Positions 22,755 to 33,666 of a stretch of DNA of 64,000 bases are shown in pieces. The notes under the pieces were generated by a model. That model made no database searches, had not been told where the DNA came from, and worked only from the letters and a program-made list of their open reading frames with translations. The DNA is from Ciona savignyi. Taxonomy: Eukaryota > Chordata > Ascidiacea > Phlebobranchia > Cionidae. The position numbers were made by a program, and so were the translations under genes. Numbering within the stretch: position 1 is the stretch's first letter; each line of letters opens with the position of its first letter. The stretch spans positions 572,053 to 636,052 of the forward strand of contig CH002901.1 in NCBI GenBank assembly GCA_000149265.1. The letters run 5' to 3'.

Positions 22755-24841
22755 ATGATAAAACTATAGTTACCCATAAGTTTACCAAAGTTCGTTATTT
22801 TAAAATGCGCCAATTAAAAATAACCGTGATTCGGTGTGCAATAAACGCAAACATAATGTAGTAAATTGTACGTATGCTTGTGTCTGTAGATACATTTACT
22901 TTGTACCTTCAATGAGATGGTAAAAGTGGAGGGCGATATAACACGGAAGTTATACCCAGTCGAATTATTAATGGAGAACTATTGCAAGTTATTGTGGATG
23001 TTGAAAACAATTATTTTTCTAAACAATGTAGTTGATGAAAGAAACGTCCGTTAGTGGCGTATAGCTGTTCCGTGAATATGGGTCGCACTGCCACCGTTTG
23101 TGTAATGTGTCGGAGAGTAGCACAGGAACGACGTTGCGTAATTTGATTTTTATGACTTCGACCTTAAAGTTACGAGTTCGCTGTAAACTCGGGAAGGGAT
23201 GACTCAGGTGATTTTGACACAGATGACAAAATAAACCCAAATGGCCCTAGTTAAACACGCATTCTTGGCGTATCCGTGCTAAAAGAATCAATGTGACGGA
23301 ATATTTGACCAAACAGTCGTTAAAGGTGTTTTTATTGGTTTATACCAGCATATAACAGTTAGTTATTATTAATAAAATATGAGAATGGAAACTCACTAAA
23401 AACAAAAAGGGCACATTTAAATAAAACTGTAGCCATAAATAGCTTTAGGATTAAACGGCAAAAAAACTGCATCGATCATTGCTAAACAATTGGGAACAGG
23501 ATCAGGAAAACTCGGTTGAAGCATTATTTTATGAAAGAAACAGATTTTCTATAAGTTCACACTTTGTTGTGTACATCGTGTAAACTGCTTTCACTTGTCC
23601 ACTTTTGGCCGATCAAGTTTGCACAATTGTGTTAAAAAACCCTAATAGCGCAATAATGAACAACTAACCAGTGTGAAGAGTCACAAAAAATCATGCCAGA
23701 TTACAAAATATATTTCAGTTGACATTTTATATCATTGATAAATACTTCGTTTAGGCGAAAAGAATATAAAAGAGTCATATATTACATTATCGGTGTGCTG
23801 AGTTTAAAGTTTCGATCATTCCTTAAATATTTGCTTCTGGCACGGCACACGAGATAAGTCTTTTTTTGGATTACAAGCTTGGTTTTAAAATTTAAATATT
23901 TTTAGATTTTTTACGAGTTCTACACATTGCTGTTATAGATTAAGGCCTGTTTTACGTGGTTGTGCGACATACGCTGTATAGGCTATAAGCTGTTATTAAT
24001 ATCATACAGAATTTTTCTTAAAATATAGCAAATTGAAAGTCCGAATATGTTCAGCCGACTTGTATATACGTGTAATGTATACACATCATAAACATTAATA
24101 ATAATAAAGCAGGAACACTTTGATTTTTTACGTTTTTTCATTTCTTTCGTTTCTGTGTAACGCTGGTGACTGGCATGACATGTCGCCAGGTCATTGGGTA
24201 GACTGTTTTTTTAAATCAATTAGAAACGTTAAGAAATTCAAACTGGCATGCCTATAGTTGTTTCGACTTTAAATTCGTTAAAACCCAAGGGGAATTCCGC
24301 TATCGGATAAAATGTTAAAAAGAGGTCCATGTTTCAACATTTTATCTCCGGACAGAAAATAATTATTAAGATCAAATTTTAAAAGAATTTAAAGGTTTGC
24401 AACTTGAATAGAATAAACATAACTAGAAACAAAACAGCCCAGTTCACCCCAATAAATCTTTCAAAATAGATTATGCATAACCAATAACAAATACAATACT
24501 ATTAAGTGTACTTATGAAAGAGCTATATATAAACTAAAATCCAAAATAACCAGAGATAGAATTTAAAAAGAAATAAAAAAGATTTGCACACTCCATACTT
24601 ATTTTTTTTCGGACAATCCCCACAATTTTAATTTTTCTGAAACTAGTTATCAGACTCATTTACACTCCATATAAAAAGAAAGAAATTGACCAATCGGGCC
24701 GAAATTTAGTTTGGAAAAACAGAGGCAGTTTTGGGGTAAAATGCGCCTGGGAATTTCCCTACAGACCAAAAAACGTAAGCACGCAGCAATGCAATTTTTT
24801 TAATCCGACCTAGAACGTTTTAAATAGCGAAAAACGAGACA
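22755..24841. other. Intergenic region
   Basis: No gene recognised. A short degraded piece of the ~336-bp-unit repeat family lies at about 24165-24320 (ggcatgacatgtcgccagg, ccaaggggaattccgc). The rest is AT-rich with only short open frames. Confidence 0.55.
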
Positions 24842-24846
24842 TGTGG

Positions 24847-25261
24847 TGTAACTTCCCGACAAGGTGCTGGCTCCTAACACCTGTCTTAATGAGAGGTTGC
24901 AGTATGCTTATAGACGGCGTCCTTTATTCAGAGTTTGAAATAACGCGTCATTATCCAAAACTTGTGAATTTATTCGAAATTGAATGATGGCGGAAATGAA
25001 AGGTCTTGAAATGACGGTTTTCTAAGGAAAACAAATTGTGGCTGAACAGGAGCCAAAGCACGTCATACACATCTTCTTTCTAACCGTTAATTCCAAAACA
25101 TACTACCAAAAGACCGATTACCTCACGATAATGCTCATGCGGTAAAAAACAAGCGTTTTATAGTTCGGTGAAATTGTGGGAAAAAAGGGAATACAATACC
25201 GATCTTATTCCCTAGTGACATCGATATAATATAAACAATAATTGCGACGATAAATCTTACA
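24847..25261 (-). repeat. 3' LTR of the BEL-type element
   Basis: 415-bp direct repeat, TGTAACTTCC ... AAATCTTACA on the plus strand. Same length and, by eye, the same sequence as 28974-29388. Confidence 0.96.
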
Positions 25262-25271
25262 CTCCCCCCCC
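25262..25271 (-). promoter_or_regulatory. Polypurine tract of the BEL-type element
   Basis: Plus strand ctcccccccc, i.e. ggggggggag on the coding strand, immediately upstream of the 3' LTR, where plus-strand priming takes place in LTR retrotransposons. Confidence 0.8.
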
Positions 25272-25334
25272 AAATTGCGAGATCGTACAATTGAGCAATT
25301 TACAATTTAATAGATTTACGTCGCGTGTTAAGAT

Positions 25335-27824
25335 TCATTCAATGACCGGGCTAATGCCCGCAATCTCGTTGAGAGCTGTAGCAGGGTCGACACTCTCATT
25401 GCGCACGTCCGTAGCGGGTACTATGATACATAGTTTGTGTATCGGTCTCTTGAATTCGGTGTCAGCACGTGCTTTGACTAGCACATTTCGAACTACACCG
25501 TGGCCGTCCGGGTACACGGAGGTGATTCTTCCAATGAACCATTGTGATCGTGGTGTTGTGTTGTCCACCAGAAATACAACGTCTCCTATCTTCACGTTTT
25601 CTTTTCTTTTGTGCCATTTCTGGCGTGCAATGATAGTTCGTAGGTACTCTCCCGACCATCTGACCCAAATTCGGTCGGCTAAATGTAGAACGTAGCGCCA
25701 GCGACGTCGAGCGTAACTTTGCCGTTCATTGGTCAAAGTTCGAGGCAGCTCACTTGACGGGTTCACTTTGAGCAAGTGGTTCGGTGTTAATGGCGTTTCG
25801 CCATCGATATCTAGGGTAACGGGAGTGAGAGGTCGACAATTCATTATTGCCTTGGGCTCCAGCAGCAGGGTTGTCAGTTGATCATCGTTCAATGTCTTTT
25901 CACCTGAAATGGAAAGTAAAATCCGACGAACGGATCTAATCATTCTTTCCCAGGCTCCACCCATGTGTGAAGCGCAGGGAGGGTTGAAATTCCATTGAAT
26001 TTCGCGTTGTAGAAGAAATTCATTTATTTGATTTACACATAGTTTGTCCTGTTTGTGAGGGTTAGTAACGGGTTGGTGCGGTAGGTACCAGATTCTGCGG
26101 TCGGTGACGATTTCGTCATATGGCACCTTCTCTGAATAGCACTTTGTCATCATGTTGTTCACTTGCTCGACATACTTTTGTTTAATCTTTGGGTTTTGCA
26201 CAAGTCGCTTTGCTACAACTTTAAGGCGCCCCATCGCCATGGCGCCATTGTCTGGGAGAATCTCATAATCGTGGCGCAATGGGAGGGGTAATTCATAATG
26301 AACAAACTTAACTGAACCCTTCATAAGGTCGTGTGCTCTTCGGTCTTCAATCGAGGTCGGGAACCGAAGAAAGCTGTCGTTGAGGTCATCGAGATCGTCG
26401 ATCATTGGTTTGAGATCGCTTTCATCCTTTAAAAACATAGCGCTGGCCTTACAATTGGAACGGCTTTTATCACCACAGGAGCCTAGAAGTGACCATCCTA
26501 GACGGGTTTTGACAGCGTCGGGACATCGACCATTTCCGCTTCTCATAGACTCGAACTCGACACGGAAAACTCGGGGAACGTTCGCCCCGATTAGCAGCTT
26601 GACTGATCCATCTTCGATCTGTGGAATTTTCTCACCTTGCAAATGACGGTGTCGCTGTAACGCCTGCGGATCATATAATACATTAGGCTTCTTATATATT
26701 TCATCGACAGCAACGACATCGGGATGGTTAATGCAATCTTCACCTTCCTCAGGCTGGGCAGAGAGTGCAAGGGACACTGTATCTAAAACACGAGATGATG
26801 TTAGGGTTTGCAACGTAATACAACGTGAATTACCAGCAGCATTTGGTGAACTTACGATCGACTCCTCACGGCGTGTTGTCGTGGAACTTTTATCGATAAA
26901 TGCAGAAGTAGCAACCTCTTTGTCTGCGTAACGGACTCTACCGGGAACACCGTTTATATAAACCTTGTCCGTGTTGATACTGGTGCAGCATTCATCGATT
27001 TCAACAGCTGCGCTTATTTCGATACGCTCGGGCTTGTACACATGGGGCGGGGGTTGGTGTCTACGGCTTACCGGTACAGTATTTTGTACTTGTCGTGGCG
27101 ACGTTAATTCTGCAACTGATTTCTTGTGATCGCTTAAGTTGGATCGAGCGTCTGCAAGCGAAGGCCGTGATGTACTGCGGTTGTTCGTTGTAACTACGGC
27201 AACAACGTTGGGTTGTAATGTTGGTGAGGTCGAGTCTAGAGCCTCCAAGATTTCTTCATCTTTCCGAGCTTTAGAAACTGCCTTCGCGTATTCAAATTCT
27301 GGTTGTTTTTTGTTGGCGACACGCTCTGCTTCTATAGATTCGCGAGCTTTTTGATTGGCTTCTTTCGCTGCTACGCGTGTCCTTTCAGCAGCACGATCTG
27401 TTTGCTCCTTTGCACGCTTGCGTGTTTCGAACAACCTGTCCATAGCTTGCTTGTAGGCAAGTTCGGCGAGTTTCAACCTGATTTGGCTTTTTCGGCGTTC
27501 ACTCCGGATAAAGTTTGCAGTAGAAATTATGCTCGACGTACAGCGGTTAGTCCTTGCTAATTGTGATTCAGTTTTATTTAACCACTGACGCACATGCGTA
27601 TCGAACTCACGTTTCTGACTCTCCAACTGTATTCTTGATATGTTAACATCTTCAAGTGGTTGATCTTTTGGAAAATTTACACAAAAGTCCATTAGCTCGT
27701 CAAATACGTGGTCGATTATTGGTATGAGCTTACGTAGTGACGTCCTACCTACTGGAGAAAGCATTAGCCTTTCGGCATCCACGTAAAGTTGTTTGAGACA
27801 ATTTAAAGTCTTCGGAATCTTCAT
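25335..27824 (-). CDS. Fused, internally deleted BEL/Pao polyprotein (829 aa)
   Basis: A single open frame of 829 residues. The N-terminal ~250 residues are gag-like, with a long charged helical stretch (about 100-200) rich in Lys, Arg, Glu and Ala. The middle (about residues 390-560) matches the protease-to-RT linker of Pao/BEL elements (peptidase A17 region: LLIGANVPRVFRVE, KTRLGWSLLGSCGD). It stops just after the RT entry motif RRIWYLPHQPVTNP. The frame then joins, without a stop, to the integrase C-terminal part with WNFNPPCASHMGGAWERM and NCRPLTPV, and a final domain with RRRWRYV and GDVVFLVD. Missing: gag zinc knuckles, protease active-site Asp, RT palm, RNase H and most of DDE. Two deletions therefore both preserved frame. 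Described as it stands; the protein could at most act as a structural or interfering gag-integrase fusion, which is inference. Confidence 0.88.
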   Translation of the reverse strand: MKIPKTLNCLKQLYVDAERLMLSPVGRTSLRKLIPIIDHVFDELMDFCVNFPKDQPLEDVNISRIQLESQKREFDTHVRQWLNKTESQLARTNRCTSSIISTANFIRSERRKSQIRLKLAELAYKQAMDRLFETRKRAKEQTDRAAERTRVAAKEANQKARESIEAERVANKKQPEFEYAKAVSKARKDEEILEALDSTSPTLQPNVVAVVTTNNRSTSRPSLADARSNLSDHKKSVAELTSPRQVQNTVPVSRRHQPPPHVYKPERIEISAAVEIDECCTSINTDKVYINGVPGRVRYADKEVATSAFIDKSSTTTRREESIVSSPNAAGNSRCITLQTLTSSRVLDTVSLALSAQPEEGEDCINHPDVVAVDEIYKKPNVLYDPQALQRHRHLQGEKIPQIEDGSVKLLIGANVPRVFRVEFESMRSGNGRCPDAVKTRLGWSLLGSCGDKSRSNCKASAMFLKDESDLKPMIDDLDDLNDSFLRFPTSIEDRRAHDLMKGSVKFVHYELPLPLRHDYEILPDNGAMAMGRLKVVAKRLVQNPKIKQKYVEQVNNMMTKCYSEKVPYDEIVTDRRIWYLPHQPVTNPHKQDKLCVNQINEFLLQREIQWNFNPPCASHMGGAWERMIRSVRRILLSISGEKTLNDDQLTTLLLEPKAIMNCRPLTPVTLDIDGETPLTPNHLLKVNPSSELPRTLTNERQSYARRRWRYVLHLADRIWVRWSGEYLRTIIARQKWHKRKENVKIGDVVFLVDNTTPRSQWFIGRITSVYPDGHGVVRNVLVKARADTEFKRPIHKLCIIVPATDVRNESVDPATALNEIAGISPVIE

Positions 27825-27859
27825 TTTGCGGCTTATCAGCAGGAATAACGGAATTGAAA

Positions 27860-28912
27860 ACGTTCAGGAACGGGAATCGGCGACGGGAATCGTCAACGGG
27901 AATCGTCAACAGGAATCGGCAACGGGAATCGTCAACAGGAATCGGCAACGGGAATCGGCAACGGGAATCGGCAACGGGAATCGGCAACGGGAATCGGCGA
28001 AGGGAATCGGCGACGGGAATCGGCAACGGGAATCGGCGACGGGAATCGGCAACGGGAATCGGCAACGGGAATCGGCAACGGGAATCGGCGAAGGGAATCG
28101 GCAACGGGAATCGGCGACGGGAATCGGCAACGGGAATCGGCAACGGGAATCGGCAACGGGAATCGGCGAAGGGAATCGGCAACGGGAATCGGCGACGGGA
28201 ATCGGCGACGGGAATCGGCGACGGGAATCGGCAACGGGAATCGGCGACGGGAATCGGCGACGGGAATCGGCGACGGGAATCGGCGACGGGAATCGGCAAC
28301 GGGAATCGGCAACGGGAATCGGCAACGGGAATCGGCAACGGGAATCGGCAACGGGAATCGGCGACGGGAATCGGCAACGGGAATCGGCGACGGGAATCGG
28401 CAACGGGAATCGGCAACGGGAATCGGCAACGGGAATCGGCAACGGGAATCGGCGAAGGGAATCGGCAACGGGAATCGGCGACGGGAATCGGCGACGGGAA
28501 TCGGCGACGGGAATCGGCAACGGGAATCGGCGACGGGAATCGGCAACGGGAATCGGCGACGGGAATCGGCGACGGGAATCGGCGACGGGAATCGGCGACG
28601 GGAATCGGCGACGGGAATCGGCGACGGGAATCGGCGACGGGAATCGGCGACGGGAATCGGCGACGGGAATCCGGCGACGGGAATCGGCCGACGGGAATCG
28701 GCGACGGGAATCGGCGACGGGAATCGGCGACGGGAATCGGCGACCGGGAATCGGCGACGGGAATCGGCGACGGGAATCGGCAACGGGAATCGGCAACGGG
28801 AATCGGCAACGGGAATCGGCAACGGGAATCGGCAACGGGAATCGGCGACGGGAATCGGCGACGGGAATCGGCGACGGGAATCGGCGACGGGAATCGGCAA
28901 CGGGAATCGACG
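27860..28912. repeat. 13-bp minisatellite in the retrotransposon leader, about 80 copies
   Basis: Unit cgg-c(a/g)acggga-at of 13 bp (variants cggcaacgggaat, cggcgacgggaat, cggcgaagggaat, and cgtcaacaggaat at the gag-proximal edge). The variants are interspersed along the array. A few units carry one extra base (near 28670, 28688 and 28744). Because 13 is not a multiple of 3 and no unit permutation holds a stop, long reading frames stay open on both strands; these are not genes. Adjacent, 28907-28950 holds a shorter acgacgactggacggga repeat. Confidence 0.96.
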
Positions 28913-28973
28913 ACTGGACGAGAACGACGACTGGACGGGAACGACGACTGTAGTTCAAGAAATTTGAAAACGA

Positions 28974-29388
28974 TGTAACTTCCCGACAAGGTGCTGGCTC
29001 CTAACACCTGTCTTAATGAGAGGTTGCAGTATGCTTATAGACGGCGTCCTTTATTCAGAGTTTGAAATAACGCGTCATTATCCAAAACTTGTGAATTTAT
29101 TCGAAATTGAATGATGGCGGAAATGAAAGGTCTTGAAATGACGGTTTTCTAAGGAAAACAAATTGTGGCTGAACAGGAGCCAAAGCACGTCATACACATC
29201 TTCTTTCTAACCGTTAATTCCAAAACATACTACCAAAAGACCGATTACCTCACGATAATGCTCATGCGGTAAAAAACAAGCGTTTTATAGTTCGGTGAAA
29301 TTGTGGGAAAAAAGGGAATACAATACCGATCTTATTCCCTAGTGACATCGATATAATATAAACAATAATTGCGACGATAAATCTTACA
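28974..29388 (-). repeat. 5' LTR of the BEL-type element
   Basis: 415-bp direct repeat of 24847-25261, followed by the target duplication tgtgg at 29389. It should hold the element's promoter on the minus strand. Confidence 0.96.
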
Positions 29389-29571
29389 TGTGGTAATATA
29401 CTAGGCTACTAGTTTAGTGGTAAGAATACGCAAATATGTAACTAGTTCGGTGACAAATAGAAATTCAATCGGCTTACATTTTGACACGAGTTCAGGCAGG
29501 AAATGTTGAGCCTATACCTAATGGGGTATAGGTGTAAACTGAGATTTTTTTTTTTTTTTTTTTTTTTTAAA

Positions 29572-29861
29572 TTCATGTTTATCCCCGTGAATGGGAAAAC
29601 CAAGGAGGTTAACACACGGGCAATCGTCAGATCACCTCGCGCCCACCGTCGGGTTACCGGAGCTATTGCAGTGTGTATTGTATGCGATAGACACGTTGCA
29701 CGTTGCTTGAATTTGGTAGAACCCATTAATCCGCTGGGTTCAGGCAATGTCCGTAAAGTGCCTTGCCCAAGGACACAACCGAGTAGCTAGCGACCAGTTT
29801 CGCACCTGCAACCTTTCGATTGAAAGGCGACGCACTTAACCGTTAGACCAACCGGCCGGAC
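29572..29861 (-). repeat. tRNA-derived SINE, near full length
   Basis: Minus-strand copy. The tRNA-like head is at the right (ccggccggttggtctaacgg on the minus strand, with a B-box-like gcaggtgcgaaac). Body and conserved end (atccccgtgaatgggaaaac on the plus strand) are present. A poly-T run at 29546-29568 lies beyond the 3' end. Confidence 0.93.
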
Positions 29862-29984
29862 AAAGAATAATATACCTATTTAACTTATATTCAAAAACAA
29901 TTTTGGTTTCGTTACCTGGGGACTCATCAGATTATGTTTTCAGAAACCGGACTGTAACAATTGAAAAAAACTTTCAAACGGGTT

Positions 29985-30180
29985 ACGTTACATCGTCTAG
30001 ACATGCACGAATCTAACAAAAGTGATACTTTTTAACTAAACTACGGGACCCAACCGTTCTGCTTCAGACTACTACACTAATTTAATAGGGACCCTGCTGA
30101 CATGAATATATATCTTACACCTAAGATGACGTTAACAAAGAGTGGTAGTTGACACGGGGTTGTCATTCTTTTTAGTGTGT
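29985..30180 (+). repeat. Diverged terminal fragment of the tandem-unit repeat family
   Basis: Shares the order of blocks found at 5400-5732: 'acgggacccaaccgttctgctt', 'agggaccctgctgacatgaat', then 'gtggtagttgacacggggttg' near the CTAG end. Clearly diverged and without internal units. Confidence 0.6.
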
Positions 30181-30333
30181 CTTAACTAACTATAGTTTCA
30201 AGGCACATAAAAATCAACAGTCAAACAAATGCATTTATTGCTTTATGTTAAACACCTATAAGCTTAAGGTGAAGAAAATTGTTAATATGCGTAATTTATG
30301 AAGTTGGAAGATTGACCAGTTGTGACTATTACA

Positions 30334-31008
30334 TTATTTTCGACTTTCACCGCCCCACATGGCCATTTTTCCATTTATCGGAAACTCTTGAAATCTGCCA
30401 GATTTCTTATAAGCTGCTATCTTCTCCAGTGATTCAAAATTGGCCAAGTACTTTAGAATGACTTTGTTGTTGTTCAAACATCCTGGAAAGCAAAGACGAA
30501 TGTGATCTAAAATTTCGCAAAGTGCGAAATCCACATAGGTGAGTTTGGGCCCAATCAACCAGCCGCCATGTGCCAAATTCTTTTCAAAGAGAGTCAATTT
30601 AGCAGGTAGCTCACTAAGATAATTTGCTTTCAGCGAATCGAATTCTGGATTGTAGCACATGCTTGTAAAATTTGATCGAAAATCTTGAACCACGCCCTCT
30701 GCTACATCACACTTAATTTGTTCTTCCTCGTTCGCAGCACCGAGTACCTTGAATTTTCGAGCCAAATATTTCATTATTGCCCAACTCTCAGACACCTTTA
30801 CGTCGCCATCGGTCAAATACGGGAGGTTAGGGTAATCGAATCCCAATGTAAACTTGACCGACCTCCATTCACTTCGATCCCAACCGTCACCAGATTTGTA
30901 ATGCCCAAATTTTTTCTCATCATATTCAACACCTAGATGTTCAAGCATAACTCGAATAGGCTCTCCTAGTCCTCGAAGATCCCAGTATCCGAGCAGTATT
31001 TTAGACAT
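30334..31008 (-). CDS. Glutathione S-transferase (mu-like), intronless
   Basis: A single uninterrupted frame of 224 residues, normal GST length. The N-terminal thioredoxin-fold domain starts MSKILLGYWDLRGLGEPIRV; Tyr8 is in the position of the catalytic Tyr and the YWDLRGL motif is mu-class style. The glutathione gamma-Glu-binding motif appears as VSESWAIMKYLARK (about 70-83). The helical C-terminal domain carries a LTYVDFALCEILDHI block (N-capping box region). Expected role: cytosolic conjugation of glutathione to electrophiles. No intron interrupts the coding frame although neighbours are heavily split, so it may descend from a retrocopy. I see no clear poly-A tract or short direct repeats to prove this. 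Confidence 0.93.
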   Translation of the reverse strand: MSKILLGYWDLRGLGEPIRVMLEHLGVEYDEKKFGHYKSGDGWDRSEWRSVKFTLGFDYPNLPYLTDGDVKVSESWAIMKYLARKFKVLGAANEEEQIKCDVAEGVVQDFRSNFTSMCYNPEFDSLKANYLSELPAKLTLFEKNLAHGGWLIGPKLTYVDFALCEILDHIRLCFPGCLNNNKVILKYLANFESLEKIAAYKKSGRFQEFPINGKMAMWGGESRK

Positions 31009-31275
31009 ATTTGACTTGGAGTAGCCCTATACAATAAACGTGTAATTCTCTTAAAAGCGAGGAATTGATGTTAATATTCGATTTCACTATGTGTAAATTA
31101 TAAAATACTGTTTGCAATTAGATTTCGTTAAATACTAAACCTCCCTACATAAACTCAATCAAAAACTAATTTTCCTTTACTTTTGCAGAACCATTTGCTA
31201 CGAACACGTATTACAGTGTAGTGCTGATTTAACTTAAAAGCTTATAGTAGTACAGCACGTTTGACTCCAGAGAAC

Positions 31276-33020
31276 TCTTCAGGAGGCGTTCAACTAATTA
31301 TTCTCCCTATCTCTCTAATGCAAACTGACCTCACAAAAACGACTGTCACTCAAAATCCAGACATAGGAAGTCTTTGATTTTTTTACAATTTAAAATTGAA
31401 GCTTGGATCTGCAACCTAAACTCAAAACCCTACAAAATTTTGTTTAAAAATTTTGAGCCCATACCCCCTCGTACATCGGCAACTTTTTTCCAACAAAACA
31501 GCTAGCAGATGCACATTCAACACCTTTATTTTACAAAGCACTGCTCCACGATTACAAAACTTTACAGCTAAACGAGAACACCGGCGCGCAGCCTAGCACA
31601 TGCTGCTTTCAACAAAACAAACATTGGGGAATTACCACCATTGTTACTCAGCAAAACACTAGTTTAAAAACAATGACTCATGGAGGGTACCACTCGTCAC
31701 ATCCTGCCGTTCATAGAGGTCTTAATTGGTTATACGCCATCTTGGAAACAGGTGACCGTTCCAGTTTGGTTTAAACTGTTTGAACTTACTAGTAGAGGTC
31801 ATTCTGTGAGACTCCGGTCCAAATTTTAACCGTTTTGGTTGACTGCTTCGGCTATTACAGGCCTTCGACTGAAGGGTGGTCATTCTGTAGATTTCATTTG
31901 GCGACAGTGTCACTGGTGATGACTGAAACTCTTCGTACACAGTAAAATTCACTGCTTGATGTTCCACAAGTTTCAGCACATTTTTTCACTGTAATTTGAA
32001 AGGTTTAAAGTCCATAACCAGGGTACAAATAGATGTTTTTGAGTAAAAAAAACACACCCAATGTCACCTTTGAGCCTCGTGTGACCACATTTTGTCCGCC
32101 TCCACTTCTTTCACCAATGTTTGACAATCAAGGATGGTTAGGATTGGTAAGTTTTTATATCTTCTGTATGCATAAGTGTCCAACAACACATCTAGGCCTT
32201 CACACCTGCCCAAAAATTGAAAAATATGAAAAAAAGGTACACATGTGGATACCAAGAGGAGTACATTTTTTAGTCCTATATCACAAATCGGATTAACAGT
32301 CTGTATCGAAAGATTGTCTGGTATTTATAAAAGCCATTCGAAGTTAGGTTCTTGAAAAAATATCCGAACGACCCTCTACCGGAGTGAAAACAACCAAAAA
32401 TGAGAAAAAATGACTAATTAATTACTTTGCTAATTAGCATAAGTAATTAAGTGTAAGATTTTAGACAAACAGTTGACTAGTAACATTTATCCACACTCAA
32501 ATTTCTATAAATTTGGAGATTTTGGCAAAAAATTCAAAATAGCCCGTTTTTCATTTAGGAGGCGTTCAACTAATTATTCTCCCTATCTCTCTAATGCAAA
32601 CTGACCTCACAAAAACGACTGTCACTCAAAATCCAGACATAGGAAGTCTTCGATTTTTTTACAATTTAAAATTGAAGCTTGGATCTGCAACCTAAACTCA
32701 AAACCCTACAAAATTTTGTTTAAAAATTTTGAGCCCATACCCCCTCGTACATCGGCAACTTTTTTCCAACAAAACAGCTAGCAGATGCACATTCAACACC
32801 TTTATCTTACAAAGCACTGCTCCACGATTACAAAACTTTACAGCTAAACGAGAACACCGGCGCGCAGCCTAGCACATGCTGCTTTCAACAAAACAAACAT
32901 TGGGGAATTACCACCATTGTTACTCAGCAAAACACTAGTTTAAAAACAATGACTCATGGAGGGTACCACTCGTCACATCCTGCCGTTCATAGAGGTCTTA
33001 ATTGGTTATACGCCATCTTC
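31276..33020 (-). mobile_element. Small LTR-like (TRIM/LARD-type) element with 459-bp direct repeats
   Basis: Two direct repeats of exactly 459 bp (31281-31739 and 32557-33015) differ at only a few positions (e.g. t/c in 'aggaagtct(t/c)' and 'tttat(t/c)ttac'). The whole is flanked by tcttc at 31276-31280 and 33016-33020, a 5-bp candidate target duplication. Read on the minus strand the repeat begins TGGCG; its other end is not CA. The ~817-bp interior holds no retroviral-like coding sequence, only an 85-codon minus frame at 31722-31979 that overlaps the repeat edge. A clear polypurine tract or tRNA primer site was not found, so a partial tandem duplication remains possible. Confidence 0.7.
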
Positions 33021-33666
33021 AAACGACTTATGTCAACAACTGGGCAAACAACGAGCATTAGCATATCAAGCACACTGCTGTTGTATTAAAGCACACATTC
33101 AACGGTAACATATATTACATCTTAGGATAAATATAGTACGTAAAAGCACACTTGAAATTGCCTGTAATAACAGAAATATGCATAGATAAGTATTTATACA
33201 GTAATATACAAAAATCATAAGTATGTTAAAATATAAACAAATAAATAACACAATTACAACAATTTAAAGATGCGGAATGTAAGTGATCTTTCTTGCAGAT
33301 TCCGGTAGTTTATGAATTGTACAAAACATGTTCCTAAATGTAGAACTTGTGAAGTGGTATTACCAGAGATTTTAATTAATAAGTGTAGAGGCGGTGTAAA
33401 CTTTACAAATTAAAAAATCAATATACAGGTACCCTATTTAAGCAATTACTATGAACATGGGCCGCTCCTTATTAGTCAAGCAGTGGGGAAGGATAAAATT
33501 ACTCATGGAAATGTCTAATATTGCACTCGCGATTCTTTTTATACAGTAGACTGTTTAATATTTTGATTGAGGTTTCTATATAAATGATTGTCAATACTCA
33601 ACAAATTATACTTAACTTATTCAACCACAGTGATTATGTAAAACCTCCACTACAGTTGCTGGCAGC

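Larger units (their letters stand above)
24842..29393 (-). mobile_element. BEL/Pao-type LTR retrotransposon, young, internally deleted
   Basis: The element proper is 24847-29388 (4542 bp), bounded by 5-bp target duplications TGTGG at 24842-24846 and 29389-29393. Its LTRs (24847-25261, 29388-28974 on the coding strand) are each 415 bp, run TG...CA, and look identical by eye. Coding strand is minus, so the 5' LTR is at 28974-29388. A purine-rich tract (minus strand, 25262-25271) lies directly before the 3' LTR. A minisatellite fills the leader, followed by one open polyprotein frame. The polyprotein lacks most of RT, RNase H and the integrase catalytic core, so the copy is non-autonomous. Identical LTRs imply very recent insertion. 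Confidence 0.95.

Noticed and set aside
25291..25695. 134-codon plus-strand frame
   Set aside because: Antisense shadow of the BEL polyprotein's integrase end, with no features of its own.
27860..28912. CRISPR-like array
   Set aside because: The repeat unit is 13 bp with no spacers, inside a eukaryotic retrotransposon.
27745..29007. Long overlapping open frames (322-420 codons) on both strands across the 13-bp repeat
   Set aside because: They arise because the 13-bp unit contains no stop in any frame. The products are pure simple repeats and the frames differ from the polyprotein frame.
31722..31979. 85-codon minus frame in the TRIM-like element
   Set aside because: It overlaps the edge of the direct repeat and has no recognisable domain. 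Kept only as a remark within the element.
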